Assembly: GCF_900116855.1 (NCBI RefSeq)
Contig: NZ_UETD01000002.1
Coordinates: 277,744 to 341,743, forward strand
Origin: Ruminococcus flavefaciens
Lineage (GTDB): Bacteria > Bacillota > Clostridia > Oscillospirales > Ruminococcaceae
Length of the DNA: 64,000 nt
Direction: 5' to 3'
The position numbers and the translations under genes were made by a program. This document shows, in pieces, positions 41,274 to 50,086 of the stretch (its first letter is position 1; the number at the start of each line of letters is the position of its first letter). The notes below the pieces were generated by a model. The model was not told the origin of the DNA and ran no database searches. It worked only from the letters and a program-made list of their open reading frames with translations.

Positions 41274-41328
41274 TTGACAAATACTTCATGATATGATATA
41301 TTAAACATATGAACAACCGTTTATATGA
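41274..41328 (+). promoter_or_regulatory. P-ATPase promoter with ArsR-type operator-like palindrome
   Basis: TTGACA (41274-41279), 18-base spacer and TATATT (41298-41303). Directly downstream lies CATATGAAC-AACC-GTTTATATG (41307-41328), an inverted repeat matching at 8 of 9 positions. ATATGAAC-type palindromes over the start of transcription are the usual target of ArsR/SmtB metal-sensing repressors such as CzrA; no such gene is in the window. Confidence 0.55.
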
Positions 41329-41345
41329 GAAAGGATAGTGACCTT

Positions 41346-43871
41346 ATGGAAAAATACTTTTCTATATCTAATCTGGACTGCGCTCACTGCGGCGCTAAAA
41401 TAGAGGAAGCTATCGGCAAGCTCGAGGGAATTGAGTCTGCTGTGCTGAACTTCCCCATGAAAAAATTCAAAATAAAAGGCGATCTTACAGATGAACTTAT
41501 CGCGAAGATCAACGAGGTCGCCAACTCCATCGAAGCAGGAGTAGTTATCGCTGCTATGGAGGAGGCTCATCATCACTCCCGCCGCCACGAGCATGAACAC
41601 GAACATCACCACCATGATGAGGAATGCGGCTGCGGTCACGACCATGAGCACGAGCACGAACATCATCACCACCACCACGAGGAGTGCGGCTGCGGTCACG
41701 ACCACGAGCACGAGCACGAACATCATCACCGCGACATAAGCGGAGATGAGTTTACGATTGAGAACCTTGACTGTGCTAATTGCGGTGCAAAGATCGAGGC
41801 GGCTATCAGCAAGCTTGACGGCGTTGAGTCGGCGGTACTGAACTTTCCCATGAAGAAGTTCAGAATAAAGGGCAATATAACCGATGAACTGCTTGAAAAA
41901 ATCAATCAGGTTGCAAACAGTATCGAAGCAGGTGTGGTCATTGCTCCCGTTAGCAAGCTCCACAGTCACGCGGAGCATGAGGAACACGAGACCGAGCATA
42001 CTCACTCTCATTCGGAAAAGCGTGAAAGCCTAAAAAAAGATATCATTCCTCTTATAATAGGTATAGTTATCTTTGCAGCAGCTGTTATCAGCGGAAAGCT
42101 CCTTGATATAAAGCCGCTTACAATAGCGCTATACGTTGCAGCTTATCTTATTCTCGGATACAATGTACTGATCGCAACCTTCAAAAACCTTAAGAACAAA
42201 AAATTCTTCGACGAGAATTTCCTTATGACAGTTGCAACTATCGGAGCTTTCGCCCTTGGTGAATACGCCGAGGCTGTGGGAGTCGTTCTGTTCTTCCGTA
42301 TCGGTGAACTGTTTGAGAATTACGCTGTTTCCAGAAGCCGCAAGGCTATCACAGATGTTGCAGGGCTTAAAGTTGAGGAAGCCGATGTACTCATTGACGG
42401 TGAGTTCAAAAGGATACACTCCGACGAGATAGAGGTTGGCGATATTCTCCGCATAAAAGCCGGCGAGAGGATCGCTGCCGACGGTATTGTAGAGTCAGGT
42501 GAGTCAAGGATCGACACCTCCGCTGTCAACGGCGAACCTGTTCCCCTCACTGTAAGAAAGGGCGATGAGGTACTGTCAGGCTGCATAAACCTGTCAGACA
42601 CATTTACACTGAAGGCTACAGCGGCAGCTTCAGACTCAATGATATCCAAGATTGCACAGGCAGTTGAGGACGCTTCGGCAACAAAGCCCAAGATAGACCG
42701 CTTCATCACACGATTTGCAAAGATATACACTCCTATAGTTATAGCAATTGCAGTTCTTACCGCTGTTGTCCCCTCTCTTATCACAGGAAACTGGAGCAAG
42801 TGGATATACTCTGCACTTACCTTCCTTGTAATCAGCTGTCCCTGCGCGCTGGTACTCAGCGTGCCCCTTGCGTACTTCTCGGGTATCGGCGCAGCTTCAA
42901 AGCTGGGAATACTTTTCAAGGGCGGTAATGCAATCGAAGCTCTTGGCAAGATCAAGGCTGTTGCCTTCGACAAGGCAGGTACGCTCACCAACGGAAGCTT
43001 CTCCGTTACGGAAGTAAAGTCCTACGGAAAACTTGGAGAAAAAGAGCTTCTCTCCATATGCGGAAGCTGCGAACAGAGCTCTACTCACCCTGTTGCCGAG
43101 AGTATTGTGGACTATTGCAGACAGAATGACAGCAGGCTGTTTACTGCTGAAAAGACCACGGAGATAGCAGGCCGCGGTGTTTCAGCTGTTATGGACGGCA
43201 GGAACATACTCTGCGGAAACGAAAGACTAATGTCAGAGAACAATATATCAGTGCCCAAGGAGGAAACACCTCTCGGAAGCATAGTTTACATCGCTGTTAA
43301 CGGCGAGATACAAGGCAGGATAGTTGTATCCGACACCGTGAAGAAGACCTCCGCCGACGCTGTTTCACAGCTTAGACAAATGGGTATCGCTACTGCAATG
43401 CTCACAGGCGACAAGAACGACAATGCACAGGCTATGGCTAAACAGCTCGGAGTTGACTCCGCTAAGGGAGACCTTCTCCCCGACGGAAAGCTCGCCGAAA
43501 TAGAGCGTATCCGCAAGGAAAACGGATCAGTCATGTTCGTAGGCGACGGCTTCAATGACGGCCCCGTACTTGCAGGGGCTGATGTGGGCGGTGCAATGCA
43601 CAGCGGCTCCGACCTTGCACTTGAGGCTGCGGACGCAGTATTTATGAACTCCGAGCCTGATTCGGTCGTAAAGGCTAAGAAAATTGCCGATAAGACACTG
43701 CGAATCTCCTACGAGAACATCATCTTTGCATTGGCAGTCAAAGCGGCTGTGCTTGTGCTGGGTCTCATAGGTCACCCCAATATGTGGCTGGCTGTTTTTG
43801 CTGACTCGGGCACGGCAATGCTCCTCATACTTAACTCCATCAGAGTGCTGAACATAAGAAAGTACAAATAA
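41346..43871 (+). CDS. Zn/Cd-type P1B ATPase with His-rich N-terminus
   Basis: An 841-residue metal pump. Order: HMA domain 1 with CAHC (about 12-15), two His/Glu/Asp-rich blocks separated by CGCGHDH repeats (about 78-132), HMA domain 2 with CANC, then eight membrane helices with ISCPCALVLS in helix 6. The C-terminal NIIFALAVKA and FADSG motifs fit Zn2+/Cd2+ selectivity. The actuator loop has NGEPVP (usual TGES/TGEP), THP is STHPVAE, and the hinge is GDGFNDGPVLAGADVG. The phosphorylation motif is DKAGT (Asp542, Ala544) where nearly all P-type ATPases have DKTGT. The pump should export Zn/Cd if active, but that substitution may impair catalysis. Confidence 0.92.
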   Translation: MEKYFSISNLDCAHCGAKIEEAIGKLEGIESAVLNFPMKKFKIKGDLTDELIAKINEVANSIEAGVVIAAMEEAHHHSRRHEHEHEHHHHDEECGCGHDHEHEHEHHHHHHEECGCGHDHEHEHEHHHRDISGDEFTIENLDCANCGAKIEAAISKLDGVESAVLNFPMKKFRIKGNITDELLEKINQVANSIEAGVVIAPVSKLHSHAEHEEHETEHTHSHSEKRESLKKDIIPLIIGIVIFAAAVISGKLLDIKPLTIALYVAAYLILGYNVLIATFKNLKNKKFFDENFLMTVATIGAFALGEYAEAVGVVLFFRIGELFENYAVSRSRKAITDVAGLKVEEADVLIDGEFKRIHSDEIEVGDILRIKAGERIAADGIVESGESRIDTSAVNGEPVPLTVRKGDEVLSGCINLSDTFTLKATAAASDSMISKIAQAVEDASATKPKIDRFITRFAKIYTPIVIAIAVLTAVVPSLITGNWSKWIYSALTFLVISCPCALVLSVPLAYFSGIGAASKLGILFKGGNAIEALGKIKAVAFDKAGTLTNGSFSVTEVKSYGKLGEKELLSICGSCEQSSTHPVAESIVDYCRQNDSRLFTAEKTTEIAGRGVSAVMDGRNILCGNERLMSENNISVPKEETPLGSIVYIAVNGEIQGRIVVSDTVKKTSADAVSQLRQMGIATAMLTGDKNDNAQAMAKQLGVDSAKGDLLPDGKLAEIERIRKENGSVMFVGDGFNDGPVLAGADVGGAMHSGSDLALEAADAVFMNSEPDSVVKAKKIADKTLRISYENIIFALAVKAAVLVLGLIGHPNMWLAVFADSGTAMLLILNSIRVLNIRKYK

Positions 43872-43878
43872 TAACATA

Positions 43879-43908
43879 AGGGAGACTTTTTCGAAAGTCT
43901 CCCTTTGT
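43879..43908 (+). terminator. Terminator of the P-ATPase gene
   Basis: GGGAGACTT/AAGTCTCCC hairpin followed by a short T-run, 8 bases after the stop. Confidence 0.7.
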
Positions 43909-43972
43909 TGATATTCAACTGTTTATTATCAACATCAAATATTTTTTTCAACACACTGTTGAACACAATGTT

Positions 43973-44000
43973 AAAAGCTCCCGCAAAACGGGAGCTTTAT
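43973..44000 (-). terminator. Terminator of the G3E GTPase operon
   Basis: AAAGCTCCCG/CGGGAGCTTT hairpin next to the stop at 44003. 43909-43972 holds only AT-rich DNA with a CAAC...GTTG repeat. Confidence 0.7.
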
Positions 44001-44002
44001 TA

Positions 44003-44959
44003 TTAATAGAATGTAGCTACAGGCTGCTCGGGGGCTTCGGCTTTTTCAACCTTCTGCACCATAAGCACAGGTCCCTTGCCCTTGTAGAGCTTATGCTTCT
44101 GAACGCTTATCTTTCCCGTAATGGTTATCCATTCCTTGTTGGGCGGCTCGTTTCCGCTCTCGTCCTGAGCTACCATCCAGCAGTACTGGATATCCTCAAC
44201 ACAGCAGGTCATGATATGACGTCCCACAGCGTAGGTGTTTTCGGGGAACTTGCTGTTCTTGGCGGTAAGCCCCTTGAAAGTCATGATCTTGCCGTCATAC
44301 TTGAAGGGCTCCTCCATAATATCTCTGTACCAAAGAGCGAAGTCCTTGTCCTCAATGGTTATCTCGTCAGCCTCTACATCGAAGGGCAGCGGATCCTCTA
44401 TATCATCATAGGCGATCTGTCCGTCGGAATACTCATAAACTATCTCAGCGCGTCTTGAAACTCCCCTGACGATCTTATGGAACTCGTTGGGGTCAAAGCT
44501 CTTCTCGAAACGGTTGAAGACCACCATTTCCGTTGTGTTGAACTTATCAACAACAAGGCTGCGCATATTGGAATTATAGTTCATGAATGTAGTGGAGTCC
44601 ACAAAGCACATTACCTGTGCGATAGTGGTCTCATCGGGCATTGCCTTGAAGAACTCGTCCATGGTCCACATACCGTTGTACTCAACAACGATACGCTCTG
44701 CACCGCTGTCCTTGAGTATCTTTGTGAAGTTCTCCATGGTGAAGTCTTCCTTGTCCTCAATGACATGGGTAACGATGTTCTTCTTGGGCATACGGGAGAT
44801 ATCGTACTCCTCAATACCCTCCTCACAAATGAGGAGAAGTGTTTTCTCACCCTTGTTGAAGCGTCTGTCCTCTAAGGTCTCTTGTATGAACTTAGTCTTT
44901 CCCGACTCAAGAAAGCCGAGAAAGAGGTATATCGGTATTACATCATTCTGATCAGGCAT
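44003..44959 (-). CDS. G3E-type GTPase fused to YcgQ/DUF1980-like domain
   Basis: A 318-residue two-domain protein. Residues 8-190 are a CobW/G3E-type fold: P-loop FLGFLESGKT, a VVEYNG strand in place of (E/D)xSG, and VVFNRFEK at the NKxD position. It lacks the GCxCC metal motif of true chaperones. The C-terminus (about 220-300) reads KIMTFKGLTA, YAVGRHIMTCCVEDIQY and WITITGKI, which matches the TIGR03943/YcgQ (DUF1980) pattern with its CC pair. In Bacillus, ycgQ-type genes sit with a permease and a Zn GTPase under zinc control. I infer metal trafficking. It starts 19 bases after the His-rich G3E gene. Confidence 0.7.
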   Translation of the reverse strand: MPDQNDVIPIYLFLGFLESGKTKFIQETLEDRRFNKGEKTLLLICEEGIEEYDISRMPKKNIVTHVIEDKEDFTMENFTKILKDSGAERIVVEYNGMWTMDEFFKAMPDETTIAQVMCFVDSTTFMNYNSNMRSLVVDKFNTTEMVVFNRFEKSFDPNEFHKIVRGVSRRAEIVYEYSDGQIAYDDIEDPLPFDVEADEITIEDKDFALWYRDIMEEPFKYDGKIMTFKGLTAKNSKFPENTYAVGRHIMTCCVEDIQYCWMVAQDESGNEPPNKEWITITGKISVQKHKLYKGKGPVLMVQKVEKAEAPEQPVATFY

Positions 44960-44977
44960 TATAAAAGCTCCTTTCGA

Positions 44978-46147
44978 TCAGGCATTGAAAAGCTCGGCAA
45001 TAGCCTCTTCGTTTATCTTTGAGCCGATAACGCAAAGTCTGCCGATGGTACCTGCGCTTCCGTTACGGACATCAGGCACACCGGGAACATAATCGTAGTG
45101 TATCCACTTTCCGTCAGCTCCTGCAACTATTCCCTTTGCACGGAGTATCATACCGTACTTTTCTTCATCGCCGAGAGCGTTGAGAGCAGCGGTGATCTCC
45201 TCAACAGTGTAGGTCCTTGTAGTCTCTCTGCCCCAGCTTGTGAATACATCGTCAGCATGATGGTGATGATGATGCTCATGATCGTGGTCATGATCGTGGT
45301 CATGACAGCCGCAGGTGCAGTCGGGACCATGGTCATGGTGATGGTGCTTATGCTCGTCATCATCATCGTCATGGTGGTGGTGATGGTGCTCATGCTCGTC
45401 ATCATCGTCGTCATGGTGGTGATGATGCTCATCATCATCGTCGTCGTGATGGTGATGGTGGTGCTCATGCTCGTCATCATCATCGTCGTGATGGTGATGA
45501 TGGTCGTGCTTTGCAGCCTCCTCAAGAAGCTCCTTCAGCTCATCATCGAGAGTGTTCTTCTGTGTCATTGCATCAACAAGCTGTGCGCCTGTGAGCTGAT
45601 CCCACTCTGTTGTAACGATGGGAGCTGCTGGATTTTTCTCGCGCAGGCTCTTTACACACTCATCAAGCTTCTCCTGTGAAAGTCCGCTTGTATGGCTGAG
45701 AATGAGGCAGCTTGCGTATGTTATCTGATTATCGAAGAACTCGCCGAAGTTCTTCATATACATCTTGTACTTCTTTGCGTCCACAACTGTTGTAAAGCCG
45801 TCAAGCTCCACATCGTGAGCATTGATATTCTGAACTGCGCGGATAACGTCACTGAGCTTGCCGACGCCCGAGGGCTCGATAAGGATACGGTCGGGAGCAT
45901 AGTCTGCAAGGACCTTCTCCAGAGCCTTTCCGAAGTCACCGACAAGGCTGCAGCAGATACAGCCCGAATTCATTTCGGTTATCTCCACGCCTGCGTCCTG
46001 TAAAAATCCTCCGTCAATGCCTATCTGACCGAATTCGTTCTCAATAAGCACCAGCTTTTCGCCTTTATAGCCCTCCTGAATGAGCTTCTTTATAAGAGTG
46101 GTCTTTCCTGCACCGAGAAAACCCGAGAAAATAGTTATCTTTGTCAT
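44978..46147 (-). CDS. CobW/G3E metallochaperone GTPase with His-rich tract
   Basis: A 389-residue protein; the ATG at 46147 begins the G3E core directly. P-loop FSGFLGAGKTTL, then ENEFGQIGIDGG, the metal-binding GCICC at about residue 63, and IEPSGVGKL. The NKxD-type motif is replaced by LILSHTSGL. A very long His/Asp/Glu tract (about 215-300, including CTCGCHDHDHDH) precedes the CobW C-terminal domain (WGRETTRTYTVEE ... GKWIHYDYVPG). Proteins of this class deliver Zn2+ or other metals using GTP; the tract could store metal. Own promoter at 46183-46211; the DUF1980-like fusion follows in the same operon. Confidence 0.9.
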   Translation of the reverse strand: MTKITIFSGFLGAGKTTLIKKLIQEGYKGEKLVLIENEFGQIGIDGGFLQDAGVEITEMNSGCICCSLVGDFGKALEKVLADYAPDRILIEPSGVGKLSDVIRAVQNINAHDVELDGFTTVVDAKKYKMYMKNFGEFFDNQITYASCLILSHTSGLSQEKLDECVKSLREKNPAAPIVTTEWDQLTGAQLVDAMTQKNTLDDELKELLEEAAKHDHHHHHDDDDDEHEHHHHHHDDDDDEHHHHHDDDDDEHEHHHHHHDDDDDEHKHHHHDHGPDCTCGCHDHDHDHDHEHHHHHHADDVFTSWGRETTRTYTVEEITAALNALGDEEKYGMILRAKGIVAGADGKWIHYDYVPGVPDVRNGSAGTIGRLCVIGSKINEEAIAELFNA

Positions 46148-46182
46148 GTGAACAACACTTCTTTCATTTAATTTCAAATTAT

Positions 46183-46211
46183 ATTATACCACACTGACAA
46201 AAATAAATCAA
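46183..46211 (-). promoter_or_regulatory. Promoter of the G3E GTPase operon
   Basis: TTGATT (46206-46211), 17-base spacer, TATAAT (46183-46188) on the minus strand. Confidence 0.6.
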
Positions 46212-46225
46212 GCCCCGTACAGACA

Positions 46226-46254
46226 CAAAAAGGCTGCCGCAGCTGCGGCAGCCT
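46226..46254 (-). terminator. Terminator of the EF-G-like gene
   Basis: A 24-base perfect palindrome (AGGCTGCCGCAG and its complement, 46231-46254) followed on the minus strand by TTTTTGTG. Confidence 0.75.
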
Positions 46255-46263
46255 CTGATATGC

Positions 46264-48345
46264 TTATTCAACATTTCCTACTGCGGAAATTACCTCTGTC
46301 AGGAGATTTGCAGGGAGCTGCTCATATCTTACGAAATCGAATGTGAAGCTTCCCATTCCTCTTGTGGTCTGACGGAGATACATTGCGAAGTCGTGCATCT
46401 CACGCATGGGCACCTCAGCCTGAATAACGGTATTGCCGCTGCCGACAGGCTCCATGCCGAGAACTCTGCCTCTGCGCTTGTTGAGCTCTCCCATGATATC
46501 GCCTGTGTTCTCGTCCGGAGCTGTTACCTTCAGCTCGCCGATAGGCTCAAGCATTACGGGGTCAGCCTGACGGAGTCCCTCCTTGTATGCGATAGAAGCG
46601 GCAGTCTTGAATGCCATTTCCGAGGAGTCAACAGGGTGATATGAACCGTCTACCAGTATAGCCTTCAGTCCGACTACGGGGCAGCCTGCAAGAACGCCCT
46701 TCTTGACAGACTCCTCAAGTCCCTTCTGAACTGCGGGGAAGAAGTTCTTGGGAACAGCTCCGCCGAATATCTTCTCCTCGAATACGAGAGTATCGCTTAC
46801 GCAGGGCTCGAACTCTATCCATACATCACCGAACTGTCCATGACCGCCCGACTGCTTCTTGTGTCTTCCCTGAACCTTTACCTTCTTGCGGATAGTCTCC
46901 TTATAAGCTATCTTGGGAACTGTCAGGTTGACCTCAACACCGAACTTTGTCTTGAGCTTTGCAGCTGCTACCTCGATGTGCTGCTCGCCGAGACCGCTGA
47001 GTATCTGCTCCTTGGTAGTCTCGTCCTGAACATATGTGAGAGTGGGATCCTCCTCAATAAGTCTCTGGATACTTGCCGAGATCTTAGCCTCATCGCCCTG
47101 AGCCTTAGCCTTTACAGCCATTGAATAGCAGGGTCTGGGGAACTCCATGCCTGCAAACTCAACAACTCTTGCCGAGTCTGAAAGCGTATCTCCTGTATTT
47201 GCGGATATCTTGGAAGCAACAACGATATCGCCTGCATATGCTGCGGATACCTCGGTCTGCTTCTTGCCGCAGAGATTATAGAGCTTGCCTATCTTCTCTG
47301 AGGTACCTGTTGTAGAGTTGACAACGTCACAGTTTGATGTGAGCTTGCCTGACATAACTCTTATGAAAGACATCTTGCCAACGAAAGGATCGGCAACTGT
47401 CTTGAATACAAATGCTGAAAGAGGGTCCTCTGTATTGCAGGCTACCTCAATAACGTCCTTTGTGGGAGTGTAAGCCTCAGCTGAATAAACCTCGTTAGGT
47501 GACGGGAGCAGAAGCTCTATCTCCTTCAGAAGCATATCAATACCTGCAAGATCAGCAGCAGATGTGCATACAACAGGAGTGATGATACCACGGTTCATAC
47601 CGTCGTGGATACCATCAATGAGCTCCTTCTGAGTGAAAGCCTCGCCCTCGAAGAACTTCTCCATAAGCTCCTCGGAGGTCTCTGCAACAGCCTCTGAAAC
47701 AGCAGCTACCAGACCGTCAACACGATACTCGAACTTCTCGGATATCTCAGCTGTGGGCATATCTGTCTCGATAGCGTTGCCCTTATCATCGTATTTGTAG
47801 CACTTCATCTCAATGAGGTTAACGTACTCAACGATCTTTCCGTTGCTGACAACGGGAACTACAACAGGGCATACGGTAGGACCGAAAACGGTCTTGAGCT
47901 CTGTGAGAACGTTGAAGAAATTAGCGTCCTTGTCGTCGATCTTTGTAACCACGAACATCTTGGACTTGCCCTGCTTTACTGCTTCGTCATAAGCCTTTCT
48001 TGCGCCGACCTTGACACCTGACTTGGCGGAAACAGTGATCATTACAGTATCGGAAGCTCTGATGCCCTCGATCATTTCGGCTGCAAAGTCGAACAGACCG
48101 GGGGTGTCGAGCAGATTTACCTTTAATCCGTTATATTCAAATGAAGCCAGAGACGTACCGATCGAAATCTGTCTCTTGATCTCCTCGGGATCGTAATCGC
48201 AAACAGTTGTGCCGTCAGCAGTCTTGCCGAGTCGGTCGGAAGCTCCTGCCTTGTAAAGGATCGCCTCTGCAAGAGAAGTTTTTCCCGAGCCGTTATGGCC
48301 TGCAAATGCTATGTTTTTGACTTTGTTTACATCATATTCTTTCAT
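46264..48345 (-). CDS. Elongation factor G paralogue (EF-G2-like)
   Basis: A 693-residue translational GTPase with the five EF-G domains. P-loop AGHNGSGKTS (about 15-24), switch II LLDTPGLFDF (about 78-87) and VVTKIDDKDA at the NKxD place. The domain IV segment KKQSGGHGQFGDVWIEFEP and the C-terminal MGELNKRRGRVLGMEP are typical. Unlike housekeeping EF-G, the catalytic His of DTPGHVDF is Leu, the NK is TK, and the ERERGITI switch I is IKRQISI. It therefore belongs to the FusA2/EF-G2 side branch, whose function is uncertain. Monocistronic. Confidence 0.9.
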   Translation of the reverse strand: MKEYDVNKVKNIAFAGHNGSGKTSLAEAILYKAGASDRLGKTADGTTVCDYDPEEIKRQISIGTSLASFEYNGLKVNLLDTPGLFDFAAEMIEGIRASDTVMITVSAKSGVKVGARKAYDEAVKQGKSKMFVVTKIDDKDANFFNVLTELKTVFGPTVCPVVVPVVSNGKIVEYVNLIEMKCYKYDDKGNAIETDMPTAEISEKFEYRVDGLVAAVSEAVAETSEELMEKFFEGEAFTQKELIDGIHDGMNRGIITPVVCTSAADLAGIDMLLKEIELLLPSPNEVYSAEAYTPTKDVIEVACNTEDPLSAFVFKTVADPFVGKMSFIRVMSGKLTSNCDVVNSTTGTSEKIGKLYNLCGKKQTEVSAAYAGDIVVASKISANTGDTLSDSARVVEFAGMEFPRPCYSMAVKAKAQGDEAKISASIQRLIEEDPTLTYVQDETTKEQILSGLGEQHIEVAAAKLKTKFGVEVNLTVPKIAYKETIRKKVKVQGRHKKQSGGHGQFGDVWIEFEPCVSDTLVFEEKIFGGAVPKNFFPAVQKGLEESVKKGVLAGCPVVGLKAILVDGSYHPVDSSEMAFKTAASIAYKEGLRQADPVMLEPIGELKVTAPDENTGDIMGELNKRRGRVLGMEPVGSGNTVIQAEVPMREMHDFAMYLRQTTRGMGSFTFDFVRYEQLPANLLTEVISAVGNVE

Positions 48346-48400
48346 GGTAAAGTTTCTCCTCTTAAATGGTTTATCCGTTTTTTATGCACGGCATACAAAT

Positions 48401-48429
48401 ATTATAATTCATTAATAAAAAAATTGCAA
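48401..48429 (-). promoter_or_regulatory. Promoter of the EF-G-like gene
   Basis: TTGCAA (48424-48429), 17-base spacer, TATAAT (48401-48406) on the minus strand. Confidence 0.6.
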
Positions 48430-48453
48430 TACTAACATAAAATTTTCTACATT

Positions 48454-50001
48454 TCATAGTACACGGCTAACTGTTTGTTGTGCATTATCACCAAATAAAA
48501 CTGCTTCTGATTTACTAAATAGCTTTACTTTTCCCAAAGCGGAGAAGATAAGGCAGTAGAACGCCCCCCAAACAACAATGAACAGGGCTGAATATAGCAG
48601 TTTTTCTTCTGTAAGCCCCATGAAACGGAATATCAGCTCCGACAGGGACATTGTTGAAAAAGCAAGCGTCACAGGCAAAGCAACGGTCCGCAAAAGTGAA
48701 GCTTTTGCGCCTGATGCTCTTATTATCCTTATGAAACGTGAACTGTTTCCAATGATATTGCTGGCATAATAGGATATCACGATGCCATAGAAGCCTATAC
48801 GCGGCACTAGTATCAGCACTGCGGTTATCCGTATAATGTACTCGGCAAGATAATTCACGGACGAAAAGCTTTGAAGCCCCAGCCCTTTTATCATTGACTC
48901 CAGAACTATCTCCATGTAGATAAACGGCACAACGGGAGCAATGATTGTTATCATTCTTCCCGCGAGTGCCCCCCCTCCGAGAAGCTCACCTATTACGCTT
49001 CCGAAGCGCATGAGCACAGCTGCTGCAAAAACCGAAAACATAAGCGTACACGCCTTTAACCGCTCTGTCATACGGCGAATCCTTTCACTGTTTCCCGAAG
49101 CCCTTGCACGGGCTGCTTCACTGACTATTATTCCCGATACCGAGCATAATACCACCGACGGGAAGAACAGTGTTGGAATGACTATCCCCTCAAAAACCCC
49201 GAACTCTCCCAATGCCCGTCCTGCGGAGTCCCCGTACTGCCGCAGACATATGGGTATCAGGGCGTCATTTGTACTGCTCAGGACGGCAGTAAGAATGCTC
49301 CCACCCATTATGGGAAAGGAAAAGGCTGCATAGCGCCTGAATGAAAGAGAGCACATCCCCTGCGACCTATGATAGTTCTTTATGTAGACCGTTCCGAGAA
49401 ATATCAGTGAAACTGCATTGCCTGCGATGACTCCGCCTATCATTATGCCGCATACTGCGTCCTCGGTCACATTTCCTGTCATAAGCGTCATGACAACTAT
49501 GTAGACGCATTTTGCGGCAAACTCAGTTATATCGCCTGCTGCTGAGACCGCAGCCCTCCGCGTCGCATTAAAGTAGCCTTTCAGACAGGCTGTAACTGCT
49601 CCCGTAACAAGTGCAAAGGGCATCTTTCTCAGGGCTGCGGTCATGTGGGCGCCGCTGAAGAACCGCAGACTGACAGGCTCGGCAAGTATGACAACTGCCG
49701 CAGACACAGCGGCGCTCAGCAGCAGGCACAACTTTATGCCGTGGACAAGAATTCCGTTTGGGTCACCCTCGGGCTTTCCCAGCTCCTCGGAGATAAGACG
49801 GCTGGTACACAGAAAAGCATTACCGTTTGACAGTATGCCTGCAAGTCCCAGAAATGAACCCATGAGCGAAAGTATACCTATGGCAGATGTGCCGAGATTT
49901 TTCGTTATGAACACATTGAGCAGCAGTGCAGCAGAGTCAAGAATGAGCTGCATGACCGTGAGAATAACGGTATCCCTTATTATTTTGCTTCTGATTATCA
50001 T
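48454..50001 (-). CDS. SpoVB/MATE-like polysaccharide flippase
   Basis: A 515-residue protein with about fourteen membrane helices. The N-terminus (IIRDTVILTVMQLILDSAALLLNVFITKNLGTSAIG) and the helix 7-8 region (FPIMGGSILTAVLSSTNDALIPICLRQYG) follow the MurJ/SpoVB/RfbX MOP-superfamily layout. In spore formers SpoVB is needed for cortex; other members flip lipid-linked oligosaccharides. The ATG at 50001 has GGGAGG 6 bases upstream and is preferred over upstream in-frame codons. The function here is open because Spo0A in this strain looks atypical. Confidence 0.85.
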   Translation of the reverse strand: MIIRSKIIRDTVILTVMQLILDSAALLLNVFITKNLGTSAIGILSLMGSFLGLAGILSNGNAFLCTSRLISEELGKPEGDPNGILVHGIKLCLLLSAAVSAAVVILAEPVSLRFFSGAHMTAALRKMPFALVTGAVTACLKGYFNATRRAAVSAAGDITEFAAKCVYIVVMTLMTGNVTEDAVCGIMIGGVIAGNAVSLIFLGTVYIKNYHRSQGMCSLSFRRYAAFSFPIMGGSILTAVLSSTNDALIPICLRQYGDSAGRALGEFGVFEGIVIPTLFFPSVVLCSVSGIIVSEAARARASGNSERIRRMTERLKACTLMFSVFAAAVLMRFGSVIGELLGGGALAGRMITIIAPVVPFIYMEIVLESMIKGLGLQSFSSVNYLAEYIIRITAVLILVPRIGFYGIVISYYASNIIGNSSRFIRIIRASGAKASLLRTVALPVTLAFSTMSLSELIFRFMGLTEEKLLYSALFIVVWGAFYCLIFSALGKVKLFSKSEAVLFGDNAQQTVSRVL

Positions 50002-50045
50002 AGCTTCCTCCCTATCGTACTTATACATAATATGGAGGTTTTGAC

Positions 50046-50082
50046 GTAAAAATGACAAGGCGGACACATCTGTGTCCGCCTT
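50046..50082 (-). terminator. Terminator of the XRE/zinc-ribbon gene
   Basis: Perfect 12-base stem AAGGCGGACACA (50057-50082), followed on the minus strand by GTCATTTTT. Confidence 0.7.
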
Positions 50083-50086
50083 AAAG

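Noticed and set aside
41577..41735. CRISPR or other short direct repeats
   Set aside because: Repeats at CAC/GAG codons are in frame, irregular and code for metal-binding residues; no spacer structure exists. No CRISPR array was seen in the window.
41301..42011. Minus-strand ORF rich in Val/Met opposite the P-ATPase
   Set aside because: It is the antisense of the CAC/GAG repeat coding for the His/Glu tract, without a ribosome site.
45098..45679. Plus-strand hydrophobic Met/Val-rich ORF
   Set aside because: Antisense of the His/Asp tract of the G3E GTPase; composition is explained by the repeat.
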